NCBI RefSeq assembly: GCF_026109735.1
Contig: NZ_CP069620.1
Location: 2,232,001-2,296,000, forward strand
Source: Salinimicrobium tongyeongense
Lineage (GTDB): Bacteria > Bacteroidota > Bacteroidia > Flavobacteriales > Flavobacteriaceae
Direction of reading: 5' to 3'
Length of the DNA stretch: 64,000 bases
Shown here piece by piece: positions 25,901-34,089 of the stretch. A model generated the notes under the pieces. That model saw nothing but the letters and a program-made list of their open reading frames with translations. It was not told where the DNA came from and did not search any database. The translations under genes were made by a program, and so were the position numbers. How positions within the stretch are numbered: the first letter of the stretch is position 1; the number at the start of each line of letters is the position of its first letter.

Positions 25901-27650
25901 TCCATGTCCCTCCTTCTTGTGCATCTTCCCCAAGTAAGGTAAATAGATCTACCGGAGCATCATCAGGGCTTAACGTAATAGTGTTATCATTTCCTGCATT
26001 TGCATCCTCAATAACGGTAATAGATATTGCAGCTGTATCTTCACATTCTCCTTCACCTACAATGTAAGTACCTATTACAGTAACTGGTTCAGTAAGTGGT
26101 ATGCCAGGAAATAAGAACCTCTCTAGTCCACTAAAATCTCCTTCAAATGTTCCATCAAGATCTCTATCTCCAAGCCATTCTGCAAGTACTTCCATACCTG
26201 CTGTTGGATCTGGATCTTGTGACTCTGGATCTTGAGCATTTATAATTTGCTGAACAAGAGCTTCAATTTCAGTACGGCAGAAGGTTTCATTCACGTCTTC
26301 ACCTGCATTAGCCTCACAAGGGGCTACTGTAATAGTGAATATTGCAGAATCCGTCCCGGTAATACAACCGTTAGTTTCATCTACAGTGTATGTGACGGTG
26401 TAAACTCCAGCACCTGTCTGTGATGGGTCGAAAAGCCCGTCAGGGTAACCTTCAAATGTACCGGAAGTTTGTGCTTCGGAGGTAAGGAAAGAATACAAAT
26501 CCTGTGTTTCATCATCAATAGCGAATTCCAAAGTGACATCCTGTCCTGCATTTGCTTCTTCTGTTGCAACTACCGAAATGGTTAATTGAACTGAGGCTTC
26601 ACATTCATCTTCACCCAAAGTATAGGTGGTGGTGAAGTCTCCAAGTCCATCTTCATCATTCTGATATTGCTGTGCAAGTTGAGCAGGAGTTGGGTTAAAA
26701 GTTCCATTGCCGGAAACTCCGTCACTTAACAGTCCTAATAGGTAATTATTGATAGCGTCAATGCTGGGGAAGGTTTCCTGAACATCAGTCTCACAAACAA
26801 CTCCTGTATTAGGGCTTCCTGCGTCACCTGTAGTAAGTGTTACATTAACAGCAGTCCGGGCTTGGCTTTCTACCGGAGGGGAAGGATTTCCTTCATCATT
26901 AACAATTTGACTAACGTAATAAGTGCCTGGTACTAATAACTCATTATCTGCCAAGGCCGGATTGCTTGTAGCAGTACTGTACCATCTAAATGCCTGGGTA
27001 TCTTCGCTGGTTCCAGTAGCTTGCAAATCGCTTACAGTAGCTCCTTGACACAATTCTTGATCTTCTGCTATAGGGGCAGGTGCAACATCTGGGCTATATC
27101 TAATTGCTAGTCTAAATGAATAGTCGCATGAACTAGTCGACGATGTTTGACCCACGAAATATGAATTTCCATCAACTAATTCATCTGATTCAGCATAAGT
27201 TGCTGTTCCGAATTCAGTTTGGTAAACTATAATTTCACCTCCAGCATTAGGAGATATTATCTCGATAAGATCTTCTATTGTACGATCATCGTTTTCCGAA
27301 GCTAAATACGGGGAAAAAACCGATCCGTAAGAAGAGTCTGGAGCTGGAATTGTACCTACTGTAACTGTCACAGGGGTAGGGCTAAGGCAATTCCCGTCAG
27401 CATTTCCTGCGTAGTAAGTTGTATCATCTTCTAAAAATTCATTAGAAGGAATCCGCTGTGTCAATGCAGAATCACGATACCAAACTACATCATTTGTTGC
27501 GCCGGTTCTTTCTGAAAGGTCAGTAATGTCATCTAAGTAACAAAAATCCGCAGGATTTGAATCACTTAGCTCGGGACATTCTTCTTGCCCATAAGAAGAC
27601 AAGGTTCCGCTAAATAGTAATAAGGCAAAAAAGAATAGTGGTATTCTCAT
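22989..27650 (-). CDS. Large T9SS-secreted repeat protein with gliding-motility C-terminal domain
   Basis: About 1553 residues, acidic, with a signal peptide (MRIPLFFFALLLFSG to SSYGQ). The mature chain is made of beta-rich units of two alternating kinds: one with T/S-rich VTVTV endings (GGTWSxGxGTFDPATDxxGTYTYTVG) and one with FPSIDxI...FNPTPAQ...YQADEDGxGxFTTTYT. The last ~90 residues (VIPEIFSPNGDSINDKFVI, IYNRWG, LPVGVYFYIL) are the type B CHU_C sorting domain used for T9SS export. The frame also allows an ATG at 27674; I chose 27650, which begins the signal peptide. Probably a surface adhesin; ligand unknown. Confidence 0.92.
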   Translation of the reverse strand: MRIPLFFFALLLFSGTLSSYGQEECPELSDSNPADFCYLDDITDLSERTGATNDVVWYRDSALTQRIPSNEFLEDDTTYYAGNADGNCLSPTPVTVTVGTIPAPDSSYGSVFSPYLASENDDRTIEDLIEIISPNAGGEIIVYQTEFGTATYAESDELVDGNSYFVGQTSSTSSCDYSFRLAIRYSPDVAPAPIAEDQELCQGATVSDLQATGTSEDTQAFRWYSTATSNPALADNELLVPGTYYVSQIVNDEGNPSPPVESQARTAVNVTLTTGDAGSPNTGVVCETDVQETFPSIDAINNYLLGLLSDGVSGNGTFNPTPAQLAQQYQNDEDGLGDFTTTYTLGEDECEASVQLTISVVATEEANAGQDVTLEFAIDDETQDLYSFLTSEAQTSGTFEGYPDGLFDPSQTGAGVYTVTYTVDETNGCITGTDSAIFTITVAPCEANAGEDVNETFCRTEIEALVQQIINAQDPESQDPDPTAGMEVLAEWLGDRDLDGTFEGDFSGLERFLFPGIPLTEPVTVIGTYIVGEGECEDTAAISITVIEDANAGNDNTITLSPDDAPVDLFTLLGEDAQEGGTWSSGNGTFNPATDAAGTYTYTVGTGGCTDSASVVVTLTTDPTDPGVGFGVVCLADVQTIFPSIDAIKNYYFSLLPAEVTSANGSFNPTPAQMAAKYQADEDGLGEFTSVYTVNGKSYELTINVVTEAEAGDDVTVALTTEDDVVNLFEYLGENAQQGGTWSKGNGFFDPSTDESGSFTYTIGYEGCMDSAVVTVVVTDTPDPSNPSVSSGIVCLADVQTIFPSIDAIKNYYFSLLPAEVTSANGSFNPTPAQMAAKYQADEDGLGEFTSVYTVNGKSYELTINVVAEAFAGDDATVTLTTEDDEVTLFEYLGENAQQGGTWSNGDGTFDPATDEPGTFTYTVGYEGCMDSATVTVTVSTDPCTGIVDAGTDSSADVCETDVQTTFPSIDEIRKFYFELLDAGVSREGTFSPTPAEISAMYQADEDGFGDFTTTYTLTNGECTDSVELTVTIVPTEPASTGDISDITTCTAEGTLNLFDFLNNDNTLGGTFSDASGVITDGMLDVSEEGAFTITYTVEEGDTESCIEGSASTTFTVNVTANTANAGADNSVEVCNSEVENLSNAGVRNLYISLLESGVATNGSFNPSIQEIIDDYNINSKFGDFTTTYTVGTGQCTDSAVLTVTVLENPNAGENATVNLEEDATETVDLFAELGGSPETGGTWTFEGDEVDATFDPATDAEGVYTYTVTSDNGCSDSATVTVIVGTEEPECNEENTPAAPTVTPFDGCAASATVADLVISGEDGAVFSVYAEETLDTELDATQGLTAGTYYVTQTNTTGCVSDATAVTVTLNDVDAPALLTEPEQLCAGQQLTVANLEGSVIANGDLVWYTTATGSETVSPSTPLQNGTTLFAAAVDATSGCESSTRTRVDVTLENCEVVIPEIFSPNGDSINDKFVIENISSEYPNHMMEIYNRWGEAVYKGQVGRSQGWDGTSSEGSFGNGVLPVGVYFYILNYNDGQTAPIQGRVYLSR
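24835..25757 (-). repeat. Two tandem 483-base units within the secreted protein gene
   Basis: Two successive copies, about 24835-25275 and 25318-25757, are offset by exactly 483 bases (161 codons). Over 25068-25273 against 25551-25756 I count four differences, and 74 consecutive residues (from VCLADVQTIF to LTINVV) are identical, so those changes are silent. Confidence 0.85.
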
Positions 27651-27674
27651 TTTACCCAGAGTAAAAATTTGCAT

Positions 27675-28029
27675 AGGCTTTAAGTGTTAAATTTAATCAA
27701 TTGCATTTTAGGATTTATAGTTCAAATATAAAGTAAACATTCATTTTAAAACTTAAACTCCTGTTAAGGGAAAAGTCTAAAGAGAATGTAGCCGAAACTA
27801 CTATATATTGCTGAGGTAGGGGAGGTTAAAAGTACGACTTTTTCGTTAATAAAATTTTTTTAGGAGTTTTTTTACATCTAATAAGTTAAAAGTGTTTTTC
27901 GTCCATATAAATTAACTCACAGTTGGACATAAGAATTCACTTTTTGTTACAGATTTTCAGAAGTTTTTTTTGCAATACTTCACAGGCAGTCTTTCTTTCT
28001 ATTCTTTTATATTTACTCAAAAATTAATA
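27675..28029. other. 355-base divergent intergenic region
   Basis: AT-rich DNA between the secreted-protein cassette and mpl. It holds the minus-strand -7 box at 27723-27730 and T-rich tracts before mpl. A TTG at 27970 opens in frame with mpl, but I see no coding character in that extension. No RNA gene or clear repeat recognised. Confidence 0.6.
27723..27730 (-). promoter_or_regulatory. -7 promoter box of the secreted-protein cassette
   Basis: TATATTTG on the minus strand matches TAnnTTTG and lies about 50-75 bases before the candidate ATG codons. No clean TTG is seen at the -33 position. Confidence 0.45.
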
Positions 28030-29385
28030 ATGCGGCTACATTTTATAGCAATTGGGGGAAGTGCCATGCATAACCTTGCCCTTGCTCTTCACGAAAAAGG
28101 ATATAAAATCACAGGTAGTGATGATGTCATTTATGAACCTTCCAAAACCCGATTAAACAACAAAGGCCTGCTGCCAAAGCAATTTGGGTGGTTTCCCGAA
28201 AAAATCACTAAAGACCTCGATGCTGTTATCCTTGGGATGCATGCCCGGGAAGATAATCCCGAATTGGCAAGAGCAAAAGAACTGGAACTTCCTATATATT
28301 CTTATCCCGAATTTTTATTCGAACAATCTAAAGAAAAGACTAGAGTGGTTATTGGCGGTTCTCATGGCAAAACTACAATAACCTCAATGATTCTACACGT
28401 GATGAATTACCATCACAAGAATGTGGATTTTATGGTAGGTGCTCAATTGGAAGGATTTGAGAATATGGTACACTTAACCCAGGAAAATGATTTTATTGTG
28501 CTTGAGGGGGATGAATATTTATCCTCTCCTGTAGACAGGCGTCCAAAGTTTCATCTTTATAAACCTAACATCGCTTTACTTAGCGGGATCGCCTGGGATC
28601 ATATCAATGTTTTTCCCACTTTTGAAGAATATCTGGAGCAATTCAGGATTTTCATAGACTCCATAGTTAAAGGTGGCATTCTGGTGTATAATGAAGAGGA
28701 TGAACACCTGAAAAGGCTAGTTGAAGAATCCACAAATCCTATTAGAAAACATCCGTACAAAACTCCCCATTACAGGGTTGAAGAGGAAATGACGCTTCTG
28801 CAAACTCCTGAAGGGGACATGCCCGTTTCAGTTTTCGGTGAACACAACCTGCAAAACTTAGCAGGCGCAAAATGGGTTTGTCAGCATATGGGTATCGACG
28901 AAGAAGATTTTTACGAAGCTATAGGCTCTTTTAAAGGTGCTTCCAAGCGACTTGAAAAAATTGTGGAAACCAAAAATACCGTAGTATTTAAAGATTTTGC
29001 CCATAGTCCCTCAAAGGTGATGGCAACTACTAAGGCCGTGAAGGAACAGTATCCGGGAAGGCAGGTGGTCGCATGCCTTGAACTGCATACTTATAGCAGC
29101 TTAAATGCCGATTTTCTTAAGCAATACAAATCTTCTCTGGATGCAGCCGATGAAGCCGTGGTTTTCTTTTCGCCCGAAGCAGTAGAGCATAAGAGGCTTG
29201 AACCTATTTCAAAAGAGCAGATCTTTGATGCCTTTGCCCGAAAAGACCTTAGGGTTTACACCAATCCGCTCGAGTTTAAGGCGTATTTACAGGAACAACC
29301 TTATGCTCAAAAAGTGCTGTTGTTAATGAGCAGTGGTAATTACGGAGGTCTGGATTTTGACGAGATCAAAAACTGGATCTCCTAA
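28030..29385 (+). CDS. mpl: Mur-ligase family protein, Mpl (peptidoglycan recycling)
   Basis: UDP-N-acetylmuramate:tripeptide ligase type, which reattaches recovered murein peptides. The 451 residues show the MurC/Mpl N-terminal fold MRLHFIAIGGSAMHNLA, ATP loop GGSHGKTT at 109-116, an EGDEY block near 166 and a C-terminal domain with DFAHSPSKV. The lack of the D-glucose/UDP-binding GTxGKT form of MurC and the HFIAIGGSAM start favour Mpl over MurC. The frame is open to a TTG at 27970, but the ATG at 28030 gives the expected N-terminus. A copy of the dispersed palindrome starts at its stop codon. Confidence 0.88.
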   Translation: MRLHFIAIGGSAMHNLALALHEKGYKITGSDDVIYEPSKTRLNNKGLLPKQFGWFPEKITKDLDAVILGMHAREDNPELARAKELELPIYSYPEFLFEQSKEKTRVVIGGSHGKTTITSMILHVMNYHHKNVDFMVGAQLEGFENMVHLTQENDFIVLEGDEYLSSPVDRRPKFHLYKPNIALLSGIAWDHINVFPTFEEYLEQFRIFIDSIVKGGILVYNEEDEHLKRLVEESTNPIRKHPYKTPHYRVEEEMTLLQTPEGDMPVSVFGEHNLQNLAGAKWVCQHMGIDEEDFYEAIGSFKGASKRLEKIVETKNTVVFKDFAHSPSKVMATTKAVKEQYPGRQVVACLELHTYSSLNADFLKQYKSSLDAADEAVVFFSPEAVEHKRLEPISKEQIFDAFARKDLRVYTNPLEFKAYLQEQPYAQKVLLLMSSGNYGGLDFDEIKNWIS

Positions 29386-29398
29386 AATGGCATTTTTG
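29382..29398. repeat. Dispersed palindrome, one mismatch
   Basis: CTAAAATGGCATTTTTG overlaps the mpl stop codon, and its right arm supplies the TTG of the likely radC promoter. Confidence 0.6.
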
Positions 29399-29423
29399 GA
29401 ATAGCTTCATTTTGTTATCTTTA
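29396..29423 (+). promoter_or_regulatory. Likely radC promoter
   Basis: TTG (29396-29398), a 17-base spacer and TATCTTTA (29416-29423), one base from the TAnnTTTG consensus, 15 bases before the radC ATG. Confidence 0.5.
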
Positions 29424-29437
29424 GAGAAACTGAGCCA

Positions 29438-30139
29438 ATGGATTCTGAGAAGGCAAAAGCTTTTACTATTAAACACTGGGCAGAAGGAGACCGGCCCCGG
29501 GAGAAGCTCCTTCAAAAAGGCAGGGAGTTTTTAAGTGATGCCGAGTTGCTGGCCATCCTCATTGGTTCGGGGAGTAGAAACGAATCGGCAGTTGAAGTCT
29601 GTAAAAAGGTTTTGTTCAGGGCCGGAGACAACTTAAATGAACTGGGAAGGTTTACCGTAAAACAGCTCATGGAAGTAAAAGGCATTGGCGAAGCCAAAGC
29701 TTTAACCATAGTAGCCGCACTGGAGTTGGGGAGAAGAAGGAGATCTTCTGAAGCTCTCGAAAAGAAAACAATATCTTCAAGTGCTTCGGTATTTGAACTT
29801 ATGCAGCCAAAAATAGGAGAATTGCCCCACGAGGAATTCTGGATGCTCTATCTAAACAATTCCAATAAAGTCATCCAGGAATTGCCTTTGAGCAAAGGTG
29901 GCATAACGGGAACCCTGGTTGATGTACGGCTGGCCTATAAGCAGGCTTTAAATCTTGGCGCTACGGCTACCATTCTGGTGCATAACCATCCTTCAGGAAA
30001 TCTCAACCCAAGTGCGGCCGATAAGCAACTGACCCAAAAATTTAAAACAGCCGGGGAATCACTCGACATTAAAGTTCTGGATCATTTAATAATAACCGAA
30101 AATTCCTACTTCAGCTTTGCTGATGAAGGTATGTTGTAA
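29438..30139 (+). CDS. radC: RadC family JAB/MPN-domain protein
   Basis: A 233-residue protein of the UPF0758/RadC family. An N-terminal helix-hairpin-helix region (RPREKLLQKG, LLAILIGSGSRNESA, MEVKGIGEAKA to about residue 90) is followed by a JAB-type domain with the zinc motif HNHPSGNLNPSAAD: His182, His184 and Asp195. Its historical link to DNA repair is unproven; the metal-binding fold is clear. First of a run of plus-strand genes reaching 34961. Confidence 0.93.
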   Translation: MDSEKAKAFTIKHWAEGDRPREKLLQKGREFLSDAELLAILIGSGSRNESAVEVCKKVLFRAGDNLNELGRFTVKQLMEVKGIGEAKALTIVAALELGRRRRSSEALEKKTISSSASVFELMQPKIGELPHEEFWMLYLNNSNKVIQELPLSKGGITGTLVDVRLAYKQALNLGATATILVHNHPSGNLNPSAADKQLTQKFKTAGESLDIKVLDHLIITENSYFSFADEGML

Positions 30140-30148
30140 GAAGTATTT

Positions 30149-31438
30149 ATGCTGCTGGTATACACCCAAAAGATCACTCCCAGAATTACCTACGTGTTCA
30201 AACATGTGTGTACGCAAATCTTAGGTTTGCCTGTGGGTTTTACCTCGAAGATCGAAGAATTTGTGGCCCATGAAGGCATGAAACTTTCCTACGGAAAACA
30301 AAGCCTGGCAAACGAGGTCTTTATTCAGAATGTAGACCTTCTGCTGGAGCAGGGAATGAATGATCTCGAAGTTAAGGTGCACGACTGGGATGGGGTGCCT
30401 TGTTTCTTTGCTGTTGGGGAGACCAGCTCGATTCCTTTTGACATTTTTGCAGCTTCTTTTTACCTGCTTAGCAGGTATGAAGAATACCTTCCGCATGTGA
30501 AAGACAAAGAAGGGAGGTTTCAGGCAAGTGAAAGCCTGGCATATCAGGAAGGTTTTCTTGAGAAGCCGGTCATTGATATTTGGGCGCAGAAGTTCAGGCA
30601 GGTTCTTAGTAACAAATTTCCAAATCAAAAATTTCCGAAGAGAAAATTCACCACCCAAACTATCGTTGCTGTCACTGAAGCTTATTGTTATAAGAAAAAG
30701 GGGATTGTTAGAGTGGTTCTTGGGTTGCTGCTCGACCTTATCAGGTTTAAGCCGAAATACGTTTTGCACCGCTTGCAGGTAATGACCAGGATGAAGAAGG
30801 ATCCCTACGATATTTACACCAAGGTGATCCAGTTTTTGAAGAAGTACCGTGTTCCCATGAAATTCATGTTCCAGGTAAGCGATTTTTCTACTTACGACAG
30901 GAACATCAACCACAATAGGCTGGAGTTGCAAAGCCTTATTAAGTCGGTCGCCGATTATGCCGAAGTCGGGTTGCAGCCGGGTTTCTATGCCAATCAGAAA
31001 TTTGCAGTACTAAAAGAGGAAAAAAAGCGGCTGGAAGACATTATTAAAAGACCGGTGAAAAGTGCCATCAACAATCACTACAATTTGTTGCTGCCCGATA
31101 CCTACAACCACATGGTAGAACTTGAATTTCAGAAAGATTTTTCTATGGGTTACCCCGAAGCTCTTGGCTTGCGCGCCGGCACCTGTACGCCCTTTCTGTT
31201 CTACGATCTCAACTTTGAAATTACCACGCCTTTGCTGGTTCAACCTTACGCGATCAATTCTGAAGCCTTCGGAAAATTAAAAGAAAATGAAATTGAGTAT
31301 AAGGTTCTCGAAATAAAACGACAAATTTCCATGGTGGAAGGAAGGTTGATTTCCGTATTTACAAATAAAGATTTTTCTGAATACGCCAATGCAAGAAGGA
31401 ATTTTTCAATTTTAAAAATACTTAATGAAATTCAGTAA
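30149..31438 (+). CDS. Polysaccharide-deacetylase-like protein (DUF7033 type), altered metal motif
   Basis: A 429-residue protein like the Bacteroidota polysaccharide deacetylase family with an N-terminal DUF7033-like region (about 1-160, including FDIFAASFYLLSRYEEYLPH). The second part has the late motifs of the family: a NNHYNLLLPDTY block near 311 and SMGYPEALGLRAGT near 340. Where relatives carry an Asp-x-Asp metal site (DVDxAY-like), this protein has AVTEAY at 174-179, so both Asp are missing. It may be inactive, bind metal differently or have another role. Follows radC by 9 bases and overlaps the next gene by 14. Confidence 0.72.
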   Translation: MLLVYTQKITPRITYVFKHVCTQILGLPVGFTSKIEEFVAHEGMKLSYGKQSLANEVFIQNVDLLLEQGMNDLEVKVHDWDGVPCFFAVGETSSIPFDIFAASFYLLSRYEEYLPHVKDKEGRFQASESLAYQEGFLEKPVIDIWAQKFRQVLSNKFPNQKFPKRKFTTQTIVAVTEAYCYKKKGIVRVVLGLLLDLIRFKPKYVLHRLQVMTRMKKDPYDIYTKVIQFLKKYRVPMKFMFQVSDFSTYDRNINHNRLELQSLIKSVADYAEVGLQPGFYANQKFAVLKEEKKRLEDIIKRPVKSAINNHYNLLLPDTYNHMVELEFQKDFSMGYPEALGLRAGTCTPFLFYDLNFEITTPLLVQPYAINSEAFGKLKENEIEYKVLEIKRQISMVEGRLISVFTNKDFSEYANARRNFSILKILNEIQ

Positions 31439-32114
31439 TATCCGTCACATATTTTTTGACCTTGACCATACCTTGTGGGATTTTGACCGCAATTCTGGTC
31501 TTGCCTTTAATTCCATTTTTGAAAAACATAAGATCAAGGTGAGGCTGGAGGAGTTTCTGGCCATTTATGCTCCCATAAATGCCAATTACTGGAAGCTTTA
31601 CCGCGAAGACAGGGTGACCCAGGAAGACCTGCGTTACGGCAGGCTTAAAGATTCTTTTAAAGGGATGAAAGTGAATGTTTCCGATGCCCAGATAAAGCAG
31701 TTGAGCATAGATTACATAGAGCATTTGCCGCAGAACAATTACCTGCTTTCGGGCGCTGTTGAAATCCTTGAATACCTTCAGCCGCTTTATAAACTGCACA
31801 TCATTACCAACGGCTTCAAAGAAGTTCAGCATAAAAAACTGGAAAGCTCTGGGATCCTCAAATATTTTACAACAATTACCACTTCCGAAGATGTGGGGGT
31901 GAAAAAACCCAACCGCAAGATCTTTGAGGTGGCCCTAAACAGTGCCAGTGCTAAGGTTGACGAAAGCATCATGATAGGCGATAATCTTGAAGCCGATATC
32001 TTGGGTGCCAAAGACTTCGGAATGCAGGCTATACTGTACAATTACTACAAAACCGAATTCTCTACAGATCACCACCAGGTGATGGAAATGAAGGAATTAA
32101 CCCGCTTTTTGTAA
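31425..32114 (+). CDS. yjjG: HAD-superfamily pyrimidine nucleotidase, YjjG type
   Basis: A 229-residue HAD hydrolase that dephosphorylates non-canonical nucleoside monophosphates in related bacteria. HAD motif I is FDLDHTLWDF with Asp12 and Asp14, motif II HIITNGF near 125, motif III KKPNRKIF near 162, and motif IV MIGDNLEADI near 185. The cap domain lies between motifs I and II. Its ATG is inside the end of the upstream gene (14-base overlap), so the two are likely coupled. Substrate is by family only. Confidence 0.88.
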   Translation: MKFSNIRHIFFDLDHTLWDFDRNSGLAFNSIFEKHKIKVRLEEFLAIYAPINANYWKLYREDRVTQEDLRYGRLKDSFKGMKVNVSDAQIKQLSIDYIEHLPQNNYLLSGAVEILEYLQPLYKLHIITNGFKEVQHKKLESSGILKYFTTITTSEDVGVKKPNRKIFEVALNSASAKVDESIMIGDNLEADILGAKDFGMQAILYNYYKTEFSTDHHQVMEMKELTRFL

Positions 32115-32149
32115 TAAGCGGGAGCAAATTTCGTTAGACTAAGAACTGT

Positions 32150-32698
32150 ATGAAGATGTCCTGGAGAAAATGTTGTTCTAAAATGGCCTTTTTGACACTC
32201 CTCGTGGCCTGTTTTTCCTGTGTTAAAGATGTTGATCTTGACCAGGCAAACGAGATAGTGCTGTCTCCCGAAGCAGCCGTAGACCTTATCTTTTTTGACC
32301 TTGTTGCCAGTGAATTTACCACTGTGTCTGGCAGTGGCGTAACGGCAAAAGATGAGACTCGCCTCGATTTTCTCGATGATGATTATATACAAAATGACCT
32401 GGTGCGGGCCGATTTCAACTTCAGGTTCACCAACACCTTCGAGAGTCCTTTAAATGCCATCATCAGGTTCCTTTCGCCGGGAAACGGGGTGCAGCATACC
32501 GTGGTAGTTCCTATTCCGCAGGGAAGTTTAGAAGAACCGGCGGTGGTAGATTACACCGAAATCATTAACGAAGCACAAATAACACGAATAAGAAGGAGTA
32601 TAAAAATGTCTGTTGAAGTCACCAGGCATGACCCTTCGGCGGTTGCAGGTTCTTTGCAGCTGGCCTCAAAAGGGTTTTTCTACTTTGAATTCCAATGA
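32150..32698 (+). CDS. Putative lipoprotein, unknown function
   Basis: A 182-residue protein with a basic start, a hydrophobic stretch and Cys residues at 21 and 24 (LLVACFSCVKD), one of which is the likely lipidation site. The mature part is acidic at first (DVDLDQANEIVL), then beta-rich with an FNFRFTNTF strand and PIPQG. I do not recognise a named family. Its end overlaps the DUF5723 gene by four bases (ATGA), which indicates translational coupling and a shared envelope task. Confidence 0.75.
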   Translation: MKMSWRKCCSKMAFLTLLVACFSCVKDVDLDQANEIVLSPEAAVDLIFFDLVASEFTTVSGSGVTAKDETRLDFLDDDYIQNDLVRADFNFRFTNTFESPLNAIIRFLSPGNGVQHTVVVPIPQGSLEEPAVVDYTEIINEAQITRIRRSIKMSVEVTRHDPSAVAGSLQLASKGFFYFEFQ

Positions 32699-34089
32699 TG
32701 AGAATATTGTTTGTCCTCTTCATATTGACTTTTTCTTCGGGTATAATGGCCCAAAACAAACAGCTGCTGTACAATTTTGACGATTTGCCGCAAAGCCTCC
32801 TGTTAAACCCCGGTGCCGAAACCAATTTTGACATGCATATTGGGCTTCCATTTCTGTCTCAAATCCATTTGTCGGCAGGCTCTTCGGGGGTGAATATGTA
32901 CGATATTTTCAGGGAAGGTGAGGGTTCAGTAAATGACAGGATTAGAAATTCGCTGCACAAGCTTACCCGAAAAGATTTTTTTACCGTGAACCAGCAGCTT
33001 GAGATCTTTTCAATTGGATGGCGCGACAGGCAAAGAAGGTATTATACGGCCGGGATTTACCAGGAATTTGATGCCTTTGTGTACTTTCCCAAAGACCCTG
33101 CAGTGCTGGCTTATGAAGGGAATAAAAATTACATAGGGCGAAATTTCGATTTTTCGGATGCTGCTTTCACTGCCGAGGTACTCAACGTTTTCCACCTGGG
33201 TTTTACCAATTATTATTCTGAAGATTTTAACTACGGCTTCCGCGGAAAAATTTATTCCGGAATTTTTAATGCCCACAGTGTTGATAATACCGGGATTTTT
33301 AGAACCGAGCTTTCCCCTGAAGGCCCCAACCTTTACCGGCATTATATGTCGCAGGTCGATATCTTGATAAACACCGCCGGGTGGGACGAACTCACAGATT
33401 CTGATGCTACCGACAGGCAGCTGATGGCGAGCTTCTTAAAAAAGGCATTTTTGGGAGGTAATATTGGGCTGGGCCTCGATGCCGGCTTCACCTGGTACCC
33501 TTCAGATCAATACAGGGTGACAGCCAGCCTGCTGGATATAGGTTTTATGCGCCAAACCAAAAATGTTGAAAACTACAGGTACTACGGAGATTACCAAACC
33601 GACGGGATCGAGCTGCTTTTCCCTGGTACGCGCGAGTACTGGGATGAATGGGAAGACAACTTGGACAAAAACCTGAAAGATGAAACCCTAACCAATTCTT
33701 ACACCACCTGGCGCCCGGTAAAGTTCAATGCCTCAATAGATTTTGGGTTTGCTGAAAATGCCGAACCCTGTAACTGCTACCGCCCCATGGGCCGAAGAAG
33801 GTATTTTAACCATCTTGGAGCCCAGTTTTTTGCCGTAAAACGGCCTAGGGGCCTCAATTATGCCACCACGCTTTATTTTGATAAAACCTTTAACGACAAT
33901 TTCAGGGGGAAGATCACCTACACTGCCGATTCCTACTCGTTTTCAAATATAGGGCTCCTGTTTTCTGCCAGACTTTCCAATTTTAATGTTTATCTTGCTG
34001 CAGATAATCTGCTGGATTATACAAATCTTGCAAAGGCGCAAAATGCCTCGGTGCAGCTTGGGGTCCAGCTAATGTTTAGCAGGGAATGA
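32695..34089 (+). CDS. DUF5723 family outer-membrane-like protein
   Basis: A 464-residue protein with a signal peptide (to about residue 19, GIMAQ) and then a run typical of DUF5723: LLLNPGAET, GLPFLSQIHLSAGSSGVN and repeated amphipathic strands, ending FNVYLAADNLLD and QLGVQLMFSRE. The pattern suggests a PorP-like or other beta-barrel outer membrane protein. Function unknown. Two ATG codons in tandem (32695, 32698). Four-base overlaps with the genes on both sides tie the three into one coupled unit. Confidence 0.8.
   Translation: MMRILFVLFILTFSSGIMAQNKQLLYNFDDLPQSLLLNPGAETNFDMHIGLPFLSQIHLSAGSSGVNMYDIFREGEGSVNDRIRNSLHKLTRKDFFTVNQQLEIFSIGWRDRQRRYYTAGIYQEFDAFVYFPKDPAVLAYEGNKNYIGRNFDFSDAAFTAEVLNVFHLGFTNYYSEDFNYGFRGKIYSGIFNAHSVDNTGIFRTELSPEGPNLYRHYMSQVDILINTAGWDELTDSDATDRQLMASFLKKAFLGGNIGLGLDAGFTWYPSDQYRVTASLLDIGFMRQTKNVENYRYYGDYQTDGIELLFPGTREYWDEWEDNLDKNLKDETLTNSYTTWRPVKFNASIDFGFAENAEPCNCYRPMGRRRYFNHLGAQFFAVKRPRGLNYATTLYFDKTFNDNFRGKITYTADSYSFSNIGLLFSARLSNFNVYLAADNLLDYTNLAKAQNASVQLGVQLMFSRE

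Noticed and set aside
22989-27674. Repeats of the adhesin as a CRISPR-like array
   Set aside because: The units are 483 bases long, in frame and coding; there are no short repeats with regular spacers.
27970-28029. TTG-initiated 20-residue extension of Mpl
   Set aside because: The ATG at 28030 gives the conserved Mpl N-terminus; the extension is Phe/Ser-rich and unlike any Mur ligase.
32101-32122. CCCGCTT/AAGCGGG hairpin over the yjjG stop as a terminator
   Set aside because: The stem is short, no T run follows on the plus strand, and the next gene starts 28 bases later in the same direction.
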